Of a stretch of 64,000 nt of DNA, positions 1-12,382 are shown one piece after another; within the stretch, counting starts at the first letter, position 1, and every line of letters starts with the position of its first letter. A model generated the notes under the pieces. The model was not told the DNA's origin. It did no database searches and was given only the letters and a program-made list of their open reading frames with translations. This DNA is from Apostichopus japonicus. Taxonomy: Eukaryota > Echinodermata > Holothuroidea > Aspidochirotida > Stichopodidae. Both the position numbers and the translations under genes were made by a program. The stretch lies in the NCBI RefSeq assembly GCF_037975245.1, contig NC_092569.1:6318501-6382500 (forward strand). The letters are read 5' to 3'.

Positions 1-227
1 GAATAATATTCACCTTTCCATTATGAGGGGAATAGTTGATAAGCCATGCAAGAGGATAATTGATAACGTTCTTTGATGAGTGTACTACATTCGAGAGCTT
101 TATTGCACAAAAACAGAATATCTGACATACAAAAGCAAAACATTAATCTAAATTTGAATTGAATGGGAATCATACTCGTTAGTTCAACGTTTTCGTTTTT
201 TTTGGTCGTGTCTAGGTACTATCGACT

Positions 228-257
228 TTTATTTATTTATTTATTTATTTATTTATT
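228..257. repeat. (TTTA)n microsatellite
   Basis: About seven perfect tandem copies of the tetranucleotide TTTA, read directly from the sequence. It lies just upstream of the acceptor of the decayed fibrinogen exon at 295. Confidence 0.95.
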
Positions 258-294
258 CGAATGACCAATCCTTGTTATTTTCCCTCCTTCACAG

Positions 295-558
295 ACTTTC
301 TCAGCAACCCTGATAGTAATGCTCTTAGTTCTTACCTTAACTATTAGTTCACTACCAAGAATAGTGACAACGATTCTAATAGTAATAACTGTGCCGTTAC
401 TCGTCATGGTGCATGGTAGTCATATAATTGCAATTATTCCGATCTCAATTCAAAATACACTGCTACTCAAGGTAGTGACCACAGTACTCCATGATATTAT
501 TTACCTGACAGTTATTTACAACATCAATTCTTCCGAAATGAAAATTCGTCCCTATTAA
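295..558 (+). pseudogene. Decayed terminal exon of a fibrinogen-related domain
   Basis: This aligns over its whole length with the terminal FReD exon of gene B (30562-30824), including a CACAG acceptor at 290-294 and a terminal TAA at 556-558. The family frame is broken by a TAG at 345-347, a second TAG replacing the second Trp of the Gly-Ala-Trp-Trp motif, a TGA replacing the Trp that precedes the Tyr-Tyr-Leu-Pro motif, and a net one-base shift (264 versus 263 bases). The long open frame visible here is a different frame from the protein frame. It may be the end of a dead gene lying upstream of the window. Its downstream flank resembles the relic exons at 34426 and 52399, so the three probably belong to one relic lineage. 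Confidence 0.85.
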
Positions 559-1815
559 CTAAGAATACGAAAATTTTGTTCACATTTCTAATTTAAGACT
601 GACCACTATACTACGTTTATTGTAACGGTTGGAGCTATAGATGCGGAAATCTTATATAAGCGGTTTTGTGGGGAGGGATAAAGCTATGATATAGTTGAGT
701 GAGTGAGTATGACCTCATGTATTTTTTTTTTTGTCAATTTATCTTACAATTAGACTAACAGTTCATTCTGGCTCCTCCATCTCCCCCCTCGGTCCTCCGA
801 CCGTTAAATTCACATTAGTTTGATGAAGAAGGCAGTTGCCATTCAGCATGTCTCTCATGTTGAGAGTGAAATTCATCAGAAATGAACTGCTCTAAATATT
901 AAAACGTCAAATATTTACCATTAAATATGATATCAAAAACTTGTAGATATGAATTGAATTGAGTTGATAGGTTTTTTTTTTCAATTTATATTTTCTTTGT
1001 CGTGTTTGGCTTGTGAACAATTTTCTGTAAATAATAATACTCTTCGATAAATTTTAGACCATAATTTGCTTGCTTAAAGCTAATTATTGGATCTGATTGG
1101 GTGTCAATTTTATTTACCAGTGATTCCTTTTTGCGATCAATACGTATTCACAAACCAATATATAACTGTGAGAATAACGGTTATCAAAAGTAAGCAAAAG
1201 GGAAGAGTCACTGGAGGGTATACATTCGGTGATGTGCTTGCCTACCCTCCTCCCCCTCCCTTTCCCTAGACCCTCTACCACGAAAATGGTTCAATCGATC
1301 AACTTTTGTGCCGTTTGGACTTTTGGTTTGAGAAAACCTTTTGTTGGCCTCTTTTTCTAAACGTTGCTCGAATAGTTAACGAGTGTCACCTGTACCCTGC
1401 AGAAAGTGTTGTGTGTACACCCAATCATAACCTCCGCCAGTCATATTATACATTTACGATATATTGTTAATATCATCTTCATTTACTTCCTCGTTTAAAA
1501 TTACATCAGCCGCTTGTAGACTTGCGTATTGGAACGCTGTCACACCCAATCATGTCACGCCATGACATTTCTAAGCTTCTATTTACATACAACCTAACGG
1601 AAGACAAGAAGGGACTTGTCAAGATGGGATGGTCCACTAGTTCCAAACGTCATGTAATACGTTAAAGACCTTTAAAAGTTTCAACAGGCGTCTTCGGTAC
1701 TTATTATTCGTGAATTTCCGCATTTGAAGCGAAACGGCGAACCGTTCTTGATGGTCACTTTAGTCATTCATGTAGATAATCTCAGTTATCATTCGCCAAG
1801 CACAAGGCTCGCAAG
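559..1815. other. Intergenic, upstream of gene A
   Basis: AT-rich non-coding sequence between the relic exon and the signal-peptide exon of gene A. It contains poly-T runs and a pyrimidine-rich stretch near 1241-1265. A TATATAA string at 653-659 is too far from the start codon to call a promoter. No supported gene. Confidence 0.6.
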
Positions 1816-1896
1816 ATGGGGAACCAAAGAAGGGAACTTTTCTGCGTCAACTTTTTCACATTGTTGATAGGATGGAATGTCCTTGCATTAATAACG
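1816..1896 (+). CDS. Gene A exon 1: signal peptide
   Basis: 27 codons from ATG, ending in phase 0 at a consensus GTAAGT donor. The product starts Met-Gly-Asn-Gln-Arg-Arg, then has a hydrophobic core rich in Phe and Leu, as in a secretory signal peptide. It matches exon 1 of genes B-D in position and phase but not in sequence. Confidence 0.75.
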
Positions 1897-4800
1897 GTAA
1901 GTTTTTGAAAAATGTTATGGTCAAGTTGGGTGGAGGAATTTAAGAAAACACTGTGCATTTATTATCACTGCAGTGCTTTTAACACCACGTTGTATTTACC
2001 ATAATTGATACCGAAATACTGTTAACAATTTTAAAAGAAGGTATTCAATAATTTCACGATTTTCGAAATATTTGATATCTCAGCTTTACAATTATCAAAA
2101 GATAAAAATTAGAAATAGTAAAGTTGTCTTAACAGGTGATGTAGGTTAACAATCAGTTGAGTCAAATAGTTATTTTACGAAACACTCTGATGTAGGTTGC
2201 ACTTCTATTTTTTTCACCGAGATAGCAAAATGAACCGCTCTTTTAAATCTATTACACCTGTAATTTGCATACGTCAACAGAACAAAAACAATTTAATATA
2301 TATAACAATTAATATATATTTAACAGATATCACTTCGTATAATATTCATGTTTCAATATTTTTCATAATTAGAAATGTAGCTTGCTTAGCCGACGTGATT
2401 TTTAAAAGTTTGAACCTAACCTTGATCTATGATATGCACTAAATATTGATATTCATCATCATAAGTTTTCCCACTCTGTCGAGTGATGTTTTCCTTTGGC
2501 AGTGAAGAATTGTTCAGCTATGATAACCCCCGCTTGTCAGTCTGAAATAAAATTAGATGATTAAGACTCAGTTTTCAGTATTCAGTTTTAAAATGTCGTT
2601 GTAAGGAACTCGAGTTAAGGCTTTTTTGTATTCATATTGTTAATGTTTCCTATCGGTATGACTATAGGTGTTAAGTAGATGTATTTCAATCCCTGGTTAG
2701 GAGAGTCTCAAATTGTACAATTTATAAGAATCAATAAGAAATGACATTGAACAAGTTCACAATTTTACAATTTTACCGATCCTTTGCTCCTTACCAAAAA
2801 AAGAGAGATATTATTGCATTTTTATTCCTTTTTATATTAAAGGAAATCAAATACTTATAGAATGCTAAATTTCTTTGAAAGCTCGGTAGGTCTATGTGTT
2901 GCTGCATAATCTACAAATAATCTATGCTAGATTAGACAATATTGATATTATAATTCAGTCCTATGTAAAGTCCATATAATTGATTGTAAAACTTGTTCTT
3001 GGATGATGTTCCTCAGCGGTTAGAACTTACACAATGGTGTTACAAAATGTAATAGAAAAGTAAACGCCCGCAATTTAGAACATTGTATTTTTGTTTCACT
3101 GACAGAATGTCTCAAATTGTAAGATGCATATTTCTATTATTATATTTACGCAGTTCTGGAACTCTTAATCTATAGTAGCTCTTTTTCTGAGTAATTTTAC
3201 TATTTCTGGACATCAAAACTAAACAACAAAAAAAGTAGGCATTTACAAGACGTTAAAAGTGTCAAATAATACATCAGTTTGAAGTTTTGCAAGTTGGTAG
3301 CCTATCTATTGAATATTCTGTGGACTTGATATTACTTATATAATGAATAAAAGGCTTGCTCAAGAATCCTTGTGAAAATTTATCGATCTATGTGAGACGC
3401 CATATTAGAAAACATAAAGATATCTTATTTTCAGTTCTTATACACTGTATTGACCACGAACACATCCTACTTACTTGGGCAATTTACGTTGCGAGATGTA
3501 CAAATTGAAACGGTTATAAATCAAACAGTTTTACTTGAACATTCGACCACTTTGTATAGGAAACTAAATTCAACAATATATAACAGCGTTCCTCGTTAAT
3601 ATTCTGTGAATTGCATCTTTGTTTGTGTACAAAATTACTTCTTGGAGCTAGTTTGACAGCGTAAACAGTTTTGAAGGTTTCTTCCTCCGAAAAACAAAAG
3701 TATTGTCTATATGTAAACCAGGCTATATATTTTTTCATAATTTGAAATATTTGGTAAGCTTGGACAGAAGCATTGTTGCTCCGAGAGTGATTGGTTTTTG
3801 AACTGTAAATGCAATGTTTATTTCATATTTACGGTAACAAAGATCAAACTTAGCAAGATGTACACGGTCCTACTTTTGCGACAACCTGTTTCTACGACAT
3901 TTATTCGATTGTCTTCTCAAGTGTACATTTGAAAAGTGATGCCGCACTCTGAAATTTAGTATTTTTAACAAACTATTTCACAAATGATAGTCCGTTTTTA
4001 TAATTTACTCTCAAAGTATCATGTCTGCGTACTCATTTCATATTCTTCTGGGTTTTATCCATGATATCTTTATGGTTTTAATAAATGTAGATTGTCTATC
4101 GAAAGCCTCTTGCATTTTCGTAGAGTATAAAGGAACTTACACTTAAAAACTTCCTGAATAAATAAAAGTATAGTTTTTAACTTGGATAGATCTCAAGAAA
4201 ATATAGGTTAGAAGTGAAATGAGAGGACCACGAATGATTTCATTTAAACAGTATTTCTTTTAGTTGGTTTCACAACTTTTGTGACTAGATAATGTACTCA
4301 AGTTCTGCTTTTGGTTTCGCCTTATTAAGTAGAGTGAACATGTAGAGGTGATATGCTCTTTATTAACGGATTTCTATTTTTCACACATTTGTTAAACAAT
4401 ACAATATGTTTTCAATAACAAAAGTGAACATGAGTTTATATCAGTAAAGAAAAGTTTACGGCAGTATTTTAGTTTTGATTTCAGAGTTTTAGCATCATAT
4501 GAAAGGAACCTTCATTGCAAAACTATTGACGGGATCTAAAATAAGAAAAAGGTTTTAATGAAACTGAATTTGTTTTTAAATTCAAAAACCAAAATATGTA
4601 AAATTGTATGAACAAAGGTAATGATCAACATTTTTACAAATATATGTATCAAATTCAGCCATCATTTTATCAAAAGCTATCAACAATATTTCTTCTGGGT
4701 ATCCAAGCAAGTTATATTCAGTGTAACCTTTTATGAGAATAACATTTTGCATTATTAGAAAGAACTGATATGACCATATCCTAACACTGTAAACTTTATA

Positions 4801-7800
4801 TGGAGTTTGTGTCATGAGACTCATTCTTTAAAATATTACTGTTAACTCTGACGACGCATTTTACTATGTAATGTTAAAGCTAGAAATTCAATGCAGATGA
4901 ACGAAACTGTCGAATTATTGCATTAAATACCAAGTTCATCCGTTATTTCATTTTAGTATTAATCAGACACAAGATCACACTCATTCTGATTCAAGAACGA
5001 ATAATTGTTCTGGTTAACCAAAATGATATAGCTGACAATCCGAAAAGCTTCGCAAGCTTTCAAGTATGCTACGACAAACATAAAGTGGGTAAATATTAGC
5101 ATTATCTTTGACCTCGGCCATTTGGTTACCAATTCACTTACACATCCTTGTTCTAAACCCAATTGGATATCAGTAATCGCTTTTACCAAAATGGCTTGTA
5201 CGGTCACAGAGAAATTGCCTAACAGTATCGGTATAGGCGTATGTATGTTACCATGCACATCAAATGTATGTCGAAGATATATCATACCATTGTGTTCTAA
5301 GAACTTTACAATTACATAGAAAAAGTAAACTAATTTTACACGTGGTGGTAACATTAAGTAGGTTATCGTCCAGTTTATGTTTATTTTAGATTTATATAGC
5401 TTTCCTTTTTTATTGATATAGCATATTTTTAACATTACGTAAAGCTACACATCAGGGGTCACTTAGCCGAATTGTATTCTAAGAACTTTACAAATACATG
5501 ATAAACGTATAAATTGATGATAATGTGATTATTACATATTGGGGTTAACTCGCTTGCAATTTATGTATATTGTAGATTTATACCGCTCTGTTCTGGATAT
5601 ACCAAACAGATTTTTAATGTTACATAAAGGTACACATCAGTAGCCAATGAGTTCACATTATCGGTATAACTTCATTTCATGCTCACAGAAAATATAGCAA
5701 TTTGGTGAGTAACGAAAAGATTAAGACATTAGATTTAACAAATATATCAATAATTAATGTGCACTTATACTTGCCAGAGCGATATTTCTCTATACAAATG
5801 ACTTGTCTTAGCGGCAAAGCGTTGGTTCCGTTCATACGAAACAGCATTTCCATTTTATATCCAGATAAAGGTACTGAGTTACTTCATGAGATGTAATGAA
5901 ATTCATGATAGACTTTTATAGCACATAAGGATTAAGCATCTGTGTTTAATTCCCTACAAAGTCTTTGTTCACTGCGAACGATGTTTTAAAAGCATCGGTA
6001 AAAATAGGATCTCCTGCAAATAGAATGAAAATGTTGCTTGCGGAAACAATGAAATGATAACAAAATGAGAGACATGAAATAAAAACTATAGAGCGGTAAT
6101 TGTCATCTCGCATCACGGCGGATATTTTCGTGTAAGCTCTGCATTGTACATGTTCAAATCGAAACGAAAAACAACACATTTGCCAATTATAACACTGTCT
6201 TGAGAGAGAGAAAAAAGAAGCAAGAGTAGAATGTGTAGCTCAAAATAATAAATTTTCCCATAAGAAGAAAAATCATATACCGACAAGGAAATAGAAAGAG
6301 AAAACAGTGGATTTTGACAGTTGTTGTTATTCTGAGGATATCTGAATCTGATAACAAGAAAAAATATTATTTTGAGGACGATCGGACAGTTTACCTAATA
6401 TGCTTCTCTAAAAAAAAACGGTCCATTGTTTCAGAAAATATTTGTTTACACCAACCTTTCTTACGTTAGTTGTTTCCGTAAATACTATTGTTATATTTTG
6501 ATTATGTATTTGGAATTAACGATAATTTCAATAGTAATGACAATTAACGCATTTAACACTTCATCACAGAATGAATGCTTTAATATTTAATAAAGTGAAA
6601 GGAAACGTAAACGCATGAATATGGTAGAATTGAACCTTTCTTAAACTCCAACAATTCATTGATATTTATGTGCATTGAGGATATAAAGATCAGTCTATAC
6701 GTTTCTTGTCTTATATGTAGGCTTCTGCTGACGTCACAGATCGATCATCGAGTAAGTTAACTTTTGATATTGACTATAAGTATAATTCCTTACACTTTAG
6801 CGTAAAAAGATTCAAAAGACCCTTTACGATTCCAGGTGATAGTATTCGTATTTGAAAGCATCTGCACGTTTGTTCATTAATGTAGATCTTCCGTAAGGAT
6901 AAATTTAACATCAGAAATAAGAAACAAAATTGTTGTAAAAGTTTATATTAATTGTTGAGGGAGGTAGAAATGTCATTCATTGACAGACAATAGCTTTCTC
7001 GATCGTTTGTAATGCTGTTATGATGATTTCATTGGCTCTGAGTTATCGGCGTGTAAACTAACTCGTTTTGATAAAGACCTACATGAAAATATAAAAAACA
7101 AAATAAAACAATTAAATAACTCTGCCTTAGCAGCAACTCTGGTAGACATGATGACAATTAAACATTTACAGGTTATTATCGGAGAGTAACATATACCTCG
7201 GATAGATAGTCCATAGATACTGATGGTTGCAATTCTCGCAAGAAAAAAAGAGAGTTAAGGTTGCTTTTATCCCTGTTGTAGGTTTATCGTACTTTCTATT
7301 CCAATCAACTGAGAACCCGAAAGATTGCCAAGAAATCCTCAATACATGTTCAAATACCCAAAATGCATCTGGTGTCTATAAAATCAAACCTGCTGGTTTC
7401 CCAGAGCCGTTCGAAGTATACTGTGATAAAGACTTACGCAGTGATGGATGGACGGTAAGTTGACAAAGTTAGATAAGCTTTTAAATACTTTCAAAACTTC
7501 ATAATATAATACTGGACTTGTAAAACAAATAGACCAACGGAGACCTAAAACACTCAGGAACTTTATTACTGAACGTTTTTCCTGAGCCTCTTCGAACAAC
7601 AGGAGACCCAATTTTGATTGTACTTCATAAAGCAGCATTAAAATTGCATACCAACGTAGTAAATGAAGTTGATAAGTCATGGTTCTGTCAAATATCGAGA
7701 GCGAAATGTTCAACTTTCCGACCTAATTGTATTTTATGCATGTTGAAACGAAATATTATTAAGAGTGACGTAGTGTTGACGAAACGAATCAACTTCACTA

Positions 7801-10800
7801 CTAACTTGCCAATTTAAAGGAGTTACTGGTGAATAAACAATGTGGTAGTTATATTGAAGAAAAACGTGTTTCAAACTGCTAGTTTAAAATCTCATCTCGA
7901 TATCTTGCCTGCAACTTGAGATATTGTTGATTAAATTACTTATGTTCTTATAATTCTCTTGTTGATTTATTCTTGAAATCTGATAAATTTAGAAGTTAAC
8001 TTAATTGTCAAAGTTCTCAATACTAAGAATTTACATCAAAATATATCTTTGTTGTAGAAATATTATTTTGTTCCGTGGATAAATGATTGACAATTTATTA
8101 AAAAGGATATTTATTTTATCACCTGAATTGCCATGATGACAACATCCATTCTGCTGTGGCCAGATGGATTGGCAAAATGTCATGGAAACTAAAAAAAAAA
8201 ACAATTCTTCGCGTTGGAAACATCCTATGAGAATGTAATTTTCGCCTAAATATTAAAAAAAAATCAGCAATTTTGCTATACAATCAGTTCAAGCCACCAC
8301 AAAAAACTCTTTATTGTGCAAGAAATAAACATTGGCCAACCTCTTTCTTTTTATAACGACAGGTAATACAGCGACGGACGAATGGATTCATCAACTTTAA
8401 TCGGAATTGGGACGATTACAAGCACGGTTTTGGATTTCTGGGAAGTGAATTTTGGTTAGGAAATGAGAAAATTGCTCACCTAACAAATCAAAAGAAGTAT
8501 CAACTTCGTATGGATTTTACGAATGCTACAGGGCACTCGTATCATGTGACCTACGACGATTTTCGTATTGTTGATGAATGGAGCCAATATTCTATTCAAA
8601 GTCTTGGAGAGGAAGGTGGCAATGCAGGTAAATGTTCTGTGTTTACATTTCTGTTTTATCTCAGGGAAGATCGATTTTCATGTTATCTCACGTTATCGTT
8701 ATAACCTATGTTAAAAGAGGCGAATGTGGGTACGTGCCACGTTTCTCTTAAATTGTTCAAGGTTTCCTTTCAGAATGTTTTAATAGAAGTATTGAAACAT
8801 ATATTCATCACCCAAGAAGAGAAAAACTTCATAGCACCAAAATTTGAACAGAACTATGCCTTAACGTACTAAAACAATACAAAAATATCCTTGCTGTTGT
8901 CCAGATTGTGTTGCGTACCTTGTATATACCGAAAATTGTTTCAATCCCCCGTCCCCCGCCCATCTGTCTGTACTGTTGGTGATAAGGTTGTATCGGAAGC
9001 AATTGCAAATTTTCTAAACCATTTAATAATTTCAATGCGTCAAAGATGTCACAAATACCAAGTCGATTTTAAGATAATATTTTCCTTAACTTTACCAGAT
9101 CCAGACCCAGAGTGGTGTCCATCGAATACGAGGTTTTCTAACAGTACATGCGAGAGACGTTGTACCGAACCCAATACGTGTATCACTTCAGGTTCTATGG
9201 AATCGGAAAGATGCATCTGTCCAGACGGTTATATGATACAAGGAGAGGACTGCATACCTGAAAGTCAGTGTGGATGCTTTTTACAAGAAAAGGGAAGAGT
9301 GCTTAATATACGTCAATGTATCATTGAGACGTTTGTTTGTCTTTTTTTCTCATTCAAACTGCTCCAAAAATATATGCTGATTGTTTAAAATTCATCCAGA
9401 AGATAATAATAGTATGGAAGATTCTGCAGCACTAGACAATTCCTCTTTTTCCGATACCTTTTTACTTGTATATACTCTTGGCATAAATTATTCTATGAAA
9501 TATTAATGAGCGTTACGTGAAAACAACACTGGTTGTGTCAATTTGACTTAAATTTATTAGTGACAAGTGATTCAGCAAATAGTTTTTGATAAACTGAAAT
9601 TGTTAAAATCTATTTTCCACGACAGGACGATGAATCATTTGTCAATTCTGACTGTACTTACCGTGTAAACTGCATCGACAATCGGCTGAGTTATGAAGAT
9701 GACTACCGATGTAGTGACAATGCAACGTGTCAGGAGAGAGACGGAGTGCGAGGATGTATTTGCAACCATAGGTTTGAAGGAGATGGGGTAACGTGTATCG
9801 AACCCGCAAAGGATTGCTACGAGATATACAAAACAGGGATCCATGTCGATGGGGTTTATACCATCTATCCTTCTGGCTGGGAGGATTCTGGCTTCCAGGT
9901 CTACTGTGAGATGTCAACAGACGGAGGAGGATGGACGGTAAGTTTTCACATTTCCCAAGAGAGTGATAACTTCTAACCATCCTGATCGAGTCAACGGAAA
10001 AATGATTTAACATTACAAACTTGAGAGTTTTGTTGTGCTGAGTATTTTTCTTGGACGAGAGATGTCCGATGAACTTACGATGTTTTATCGAAACTAGCCC
10101 TCAAATGCGTAAGCCATGTATCGTCTTACATTGAACAGCTTCTAAAAACAAATATCAGTATCTTAACATAACGGTAAACATAACGGTAATTTCAATACCT
10201 TTAATGGTTGGCCTTGTTTGCAGTGCTTCGCGAACGAAACATGATCAATGTTCTGAGATAATTTTAAGAGTAACACTCTGTGGCAGAATTTTTTTGCTGG
10301 CGATAAACATCTCTATACCTTTCTCAGATAAAATAATGCATAGGCACCACTCGTATATTAAGTACTCAAAACACACGCGTGTTTACCGGTAAACTAGTTG
10401 CGAACCAAATTCCATGAAATGGTACGAGAACACAATGGAACTATATTTAACTTTATATCCATATTTATATATTTACATGTTTCTAGGTTCTCCAGAGAAG
10501 GAGGTCTGGTTCAGTTAACTTCTATCGTGGTTGGAATGAATACAAGGACGGGTTTGAAAGTCCAAGCAGTGATCACTGGCTTGGTAACGACAAGATTCAC
10601 GACCTTTCAGTTCAGAGGTCATACCAACTTAAGGTGGATCTGACAGATTCAGCTGGTTCACAGTATTACGCCCTCTACTCCACATTCAGCATTGGAGACG
10701 AGCGTGACAAATATACGCTCTCTTTAGGCTCGTACTCGGGAAATGCAGGTTGATATTTTTGGCAAAACTTAATTTATTAAGCTTTGCTTTGATAACGTTA

Positions 10801-12382
10801 GTTTGTAGTTTTGTTTTCATTTCACAATAAACTCCACAAACTTGCTCGAAAAAATGAAACTTGCTAAGTGGCACAAAATATATAAACATTTAATATATAT
10901 CCCATTTTCCTTTTTAAACTTGTTATTACTCTTAATCTACTACATCAGTATTGCCTTTAATGATGATTTTAATAAACCCCCAAGACATCGTGGTTCAACC
11001 AATATGCCATGATTACGTCATTTCCTAGAGAATTAGAATACAAAATATGTTAATCTTAATAACTTACAAAATGCATGCGGTAGATAAGATGAAATGTCTT
11101 AATAATGGTCATTTTTTAACTTTTCCGAGCTGCAATCAAGATTGATATATTTTGACCAACTGTACATCTGCATTACGCACTCATTGGAAGATGCAGCCTA
11201 TCCCATTTATCATAATTAAAACAACAAATGAGCCTATAATGCTGTTCAAAACAAACGAGCATAGCTTGCTGATCGACAAGACACGAACAATGATGAGCTT
11301 TACTGTTCAAACTGAGAAAAATGGAAATTCAGAACACTTTAAACATTAAACCTTGGCACAAAAACTGAATCTGAAACTGAATAATACCTGCGGGCTATGG
11401 TTTATTAATATTAACGAAATATCGCTTGCAGTGTCACCGTGATACCCGATAGAGTTGCTTGGTTTGGCGGGATCGCGTCCACTACATCTCTCTGTTTTGT
11501 ATTTGTTTTGCGTTTTTTATATATAGAAAATGTCAGTGTTCTTATGATGTCCCTTTTAACACTTTGTTATAATATCATTAATGTGAACAAATACAATAAT
11601 GTACTTAATTTAATCGAAAGTGACTCATGCACAACACACTCATGGAAGTGATGATCTTGACACCATATGATGTGATGTTCAATCGCACATTTCTTTTACT
11701 TCTGATGAATTGAGTAAATTGGAAAACCTGTATATCTACGAACCTGGCTAACAAAAAGAATTGAGCGCATAATTTCGGACCGAAGTGGTGATAAATAATA
11801 TCAATTCGCCCCCCCCCCACCCACCCCATCTCACTACAAATAACCGTGTTTCCTTTCAGACATATAACATACTAACATACCAGCATGTATTTATTATACT
11901 TGCAAGCATGTTTAAATATAAACTAAGGTTAAATACGGTTATTAAATAAAATCTTCAAGATGTTTAACTTCATAACGGAACTGAAATGAAAATTCGTAGT
12001 CTATTATGGTTTGAGTTTTTCAGTTCCCTTTGTATGCAATGCTGATTAAATGCGTCCTCATTTCCATCCTCTTTTAGGTTATAACTCCATGAACTGGAAC
12101 AACGGAGATCCGTTTAGCACGCACGATAGGGACAACGATGGCACAAATTTTGTCAACTGTGCTGAGAAGCATCGCGGTGCCTGGTGGTACCCGCATCGTA
12201 ATTATTATAGTTATAATTACTGCATTTATTTTAGTCAAAGTGGACATTACTACTCTTGCACTGATTCTAACCTCAACGGAGACTACCAGTACAGCGGCTC
12301 CCGTGGAATCTTCTGGTATAATCTTCCTGGGAACGATTGCCGCCTCAAGGGTACAAAAATGAGGATACGGCCAGTTGGATAA
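1816..12382 (+). CDS. Gene A: secreted half-FReD/TIL/EGF-like/FReD protein
   Basis: Eight exons: 1816-1896, 6721-6751, 7282-7454, 8363-8627, 9099 to 9298 or 9311, 9626-9937, 10487-10748, 12078-12382. Encoded order: hydrophobic signal peptide; short linker; first fibrinogen-related domain (Cys-Gln-Glu-Ile start, Phe-Glu-Val-Tyr-Cys, Gly-Trp-Thr) that stops where the usual terminal exon would begin; TIL cysteine-rich domain; EGF-like domain with the Gly-Asp-Gly-X-Thr-Cys ending; complete second FReD with an Asp-Arg-Asp-Asn-Asp calcium-type motif, Gly-Ala-Trp-Trp and Ser-Asn-Leu-Asn-Gly. All junctions except exon 5 to 6 keep phase. There the donor homologous to the paralogues (after 9311) gives a rapid stop, whereas a weak GTGCTT donor after 9298 keeps the frame and gives 542 aa. 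This is the most diverged of the four paralogues. A secreted lectin-like role is inferred from the family. Confidence 0.85.
1897..6720. other. Gene A intron 1
   Basis: A 4.8-kb AT-rich intron with no supported gene on the + strand. It holds an imperfect tandem duplication at 5285-5650. It also holds the longest minus-strand open frame of the window (4959-5435), which I do not call a gene. Confidence 0.7.
5285..5650. repeat. Imperfect tandem duplication, about 180 bp
   Basis: The segment beginning with a 'ctaagaactttacaa' core near 5297 recurs near 5478. Both copies run on through a 'gatttata' block to a 'taca(t/c)aaaggtacacatcag'-like end near 5450 and 5640. The copies are diverged and were read by eye. 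Confidence 0.65.
6721..6751 (+). CDS. Gene A exon 2: linker
   Basis: A 31-base exon in phase 0-1 between a GTAG acceptor and a GTAAGT donor. It encodes Ala-Ser-Ala-Asp-Val-Thr-Asp-Arg-Ser-Ser, sharing the Asp-Val-Thr core with exon 2 of genes B-D. It is shorter than their 46-base exon. Confidence 0.65.
7282..7454 (+). CDS. Gene A exon 3: start of FReD 1
   Basis: Phase 1 in, phase 0 out. It encodes the N-terminal FReD segment with Pro-Lys-Asp-Cys-Gln-Glu, Gly-Val-Tyr-Lys-Ile-Lys-Pro, Pro-Phe-Glu-Val-Tyr-Cys-Asp and a terminal Asp-Gly-Trp-Thr before GTAAGT. Confidence 0.9.
7455..8362. other. Gene A intron 3
   Basis: AT-rich intron with no supported feature. Open frames reading out of exon 3 into this segment are read-through only. 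Confidence 0.7.
8363..8627 (+). CDS. Gene A exon 4: middle of FReD 1
   Basis: A 265-base exon, phase 0 in and phase 1 out. It encodes Val-Ile-Gln-Arg-Arg, a Trp-Asp-Asp-Tyr-Lys-His-Gly-Phe-Gly motif, Glu-Phe-Trp-Leu-Gly-Asn-Glu and Leu-Thr-Asn-Gln-Lys-Lys-Tyr, all FReD core motifs. The next exon is TIL, not the FReD terminal exon. Confidence 0.92.
9099..9311 (+). CDS. Gene A exon 5: TIL cysteine-rich domain
   Basis: Enters in phase 1 (G|AT). It encodes a trypsin-inhibitor-like cysteine-rich module from Trp-Cys-Pro-Ser to Gln-Cys-Gly-Cys, with nine cysteines by my count against eleven in gene C. The donor homologous to genes B-D follows 9311 and ends in phase 1, which clashes with the phase-0 start of exon 6 and would give a stop within three codons. 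A weak donor after 9298 keeps the frame, so the end is uncertain. Confidence 0.75.
9626..9937 (+). CDS. Gene A exon 6: TILa-like, EGF-like and start of FReD 2
   Basis: A 104-codon exon, phase 0 at both ends. It encodes a short Cys-rich TILa-like stretch, an EGF-like domain (Cys-Ser-Asp-Asn-Ala-Thr-Cys to Gly-Asp-Gly-Val-Thr-Cys), then Lys-Asp-Cys-Tyr-Glu-Ile-Tyr and Val-Tyr-Cys-Glu-Met to Gly-Gly-Gly-Trp-Thr, the N-terminal FReD segment. Confidence 0.9.
10487..10748 (+). CDS. Gene A exon 7: middle of FReD 2
   Basis: Phase 0 in, phase 1 out, 262 bases. It encodes Val-Leu-Gln-Arg-Arg-Arg, Gly-Trp-Asn-Glu-Tyr-Lys-Asp-Gly-Phe and His-Trp-Leu-Gly-Asn-Asp-Lys, ending Tyr-Ser-Gly-Asn-Ala-Gly. The donor GTTGAT is weaker than its neighbours. 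Confidence 0.9.
10749..12077. other. Gene A intron 7
   Basis: AT-rich intron with a poly-C/poly-purine tract near 11808-11826. No supported gene. Confidence 0.7.
12078..12382 (+). CDS. Gene A exon 8: terminal exon of FReD 2
   Basis: Enters in phase 1 and ends at TAA 12380-12382. It encodes Asp-Arg-Asp-Asn-Asp-Gly (calcium-type loop), Asn-Cys-Ala-Glu, Gly-Ala-Trp-Trp-Tyr, an expanded Asn/Tyr-rich insert, Ser-Asn-Leu-Asn-Gly-Asp-Tyr and a Met-Arg-Ile-Arg-Pro end. The insert before the Ser-Asn-Leu-Asn-Gly motif makes it longer (305 bases) than the exon of gene B (263) or C (251). Confidence 0.93.

Noticed and set aside
319-558. Open frame of 79 codons over the relic exon
   Set aside because: It is out of frame with the FReD protein; the family frame is interrupted by stops.
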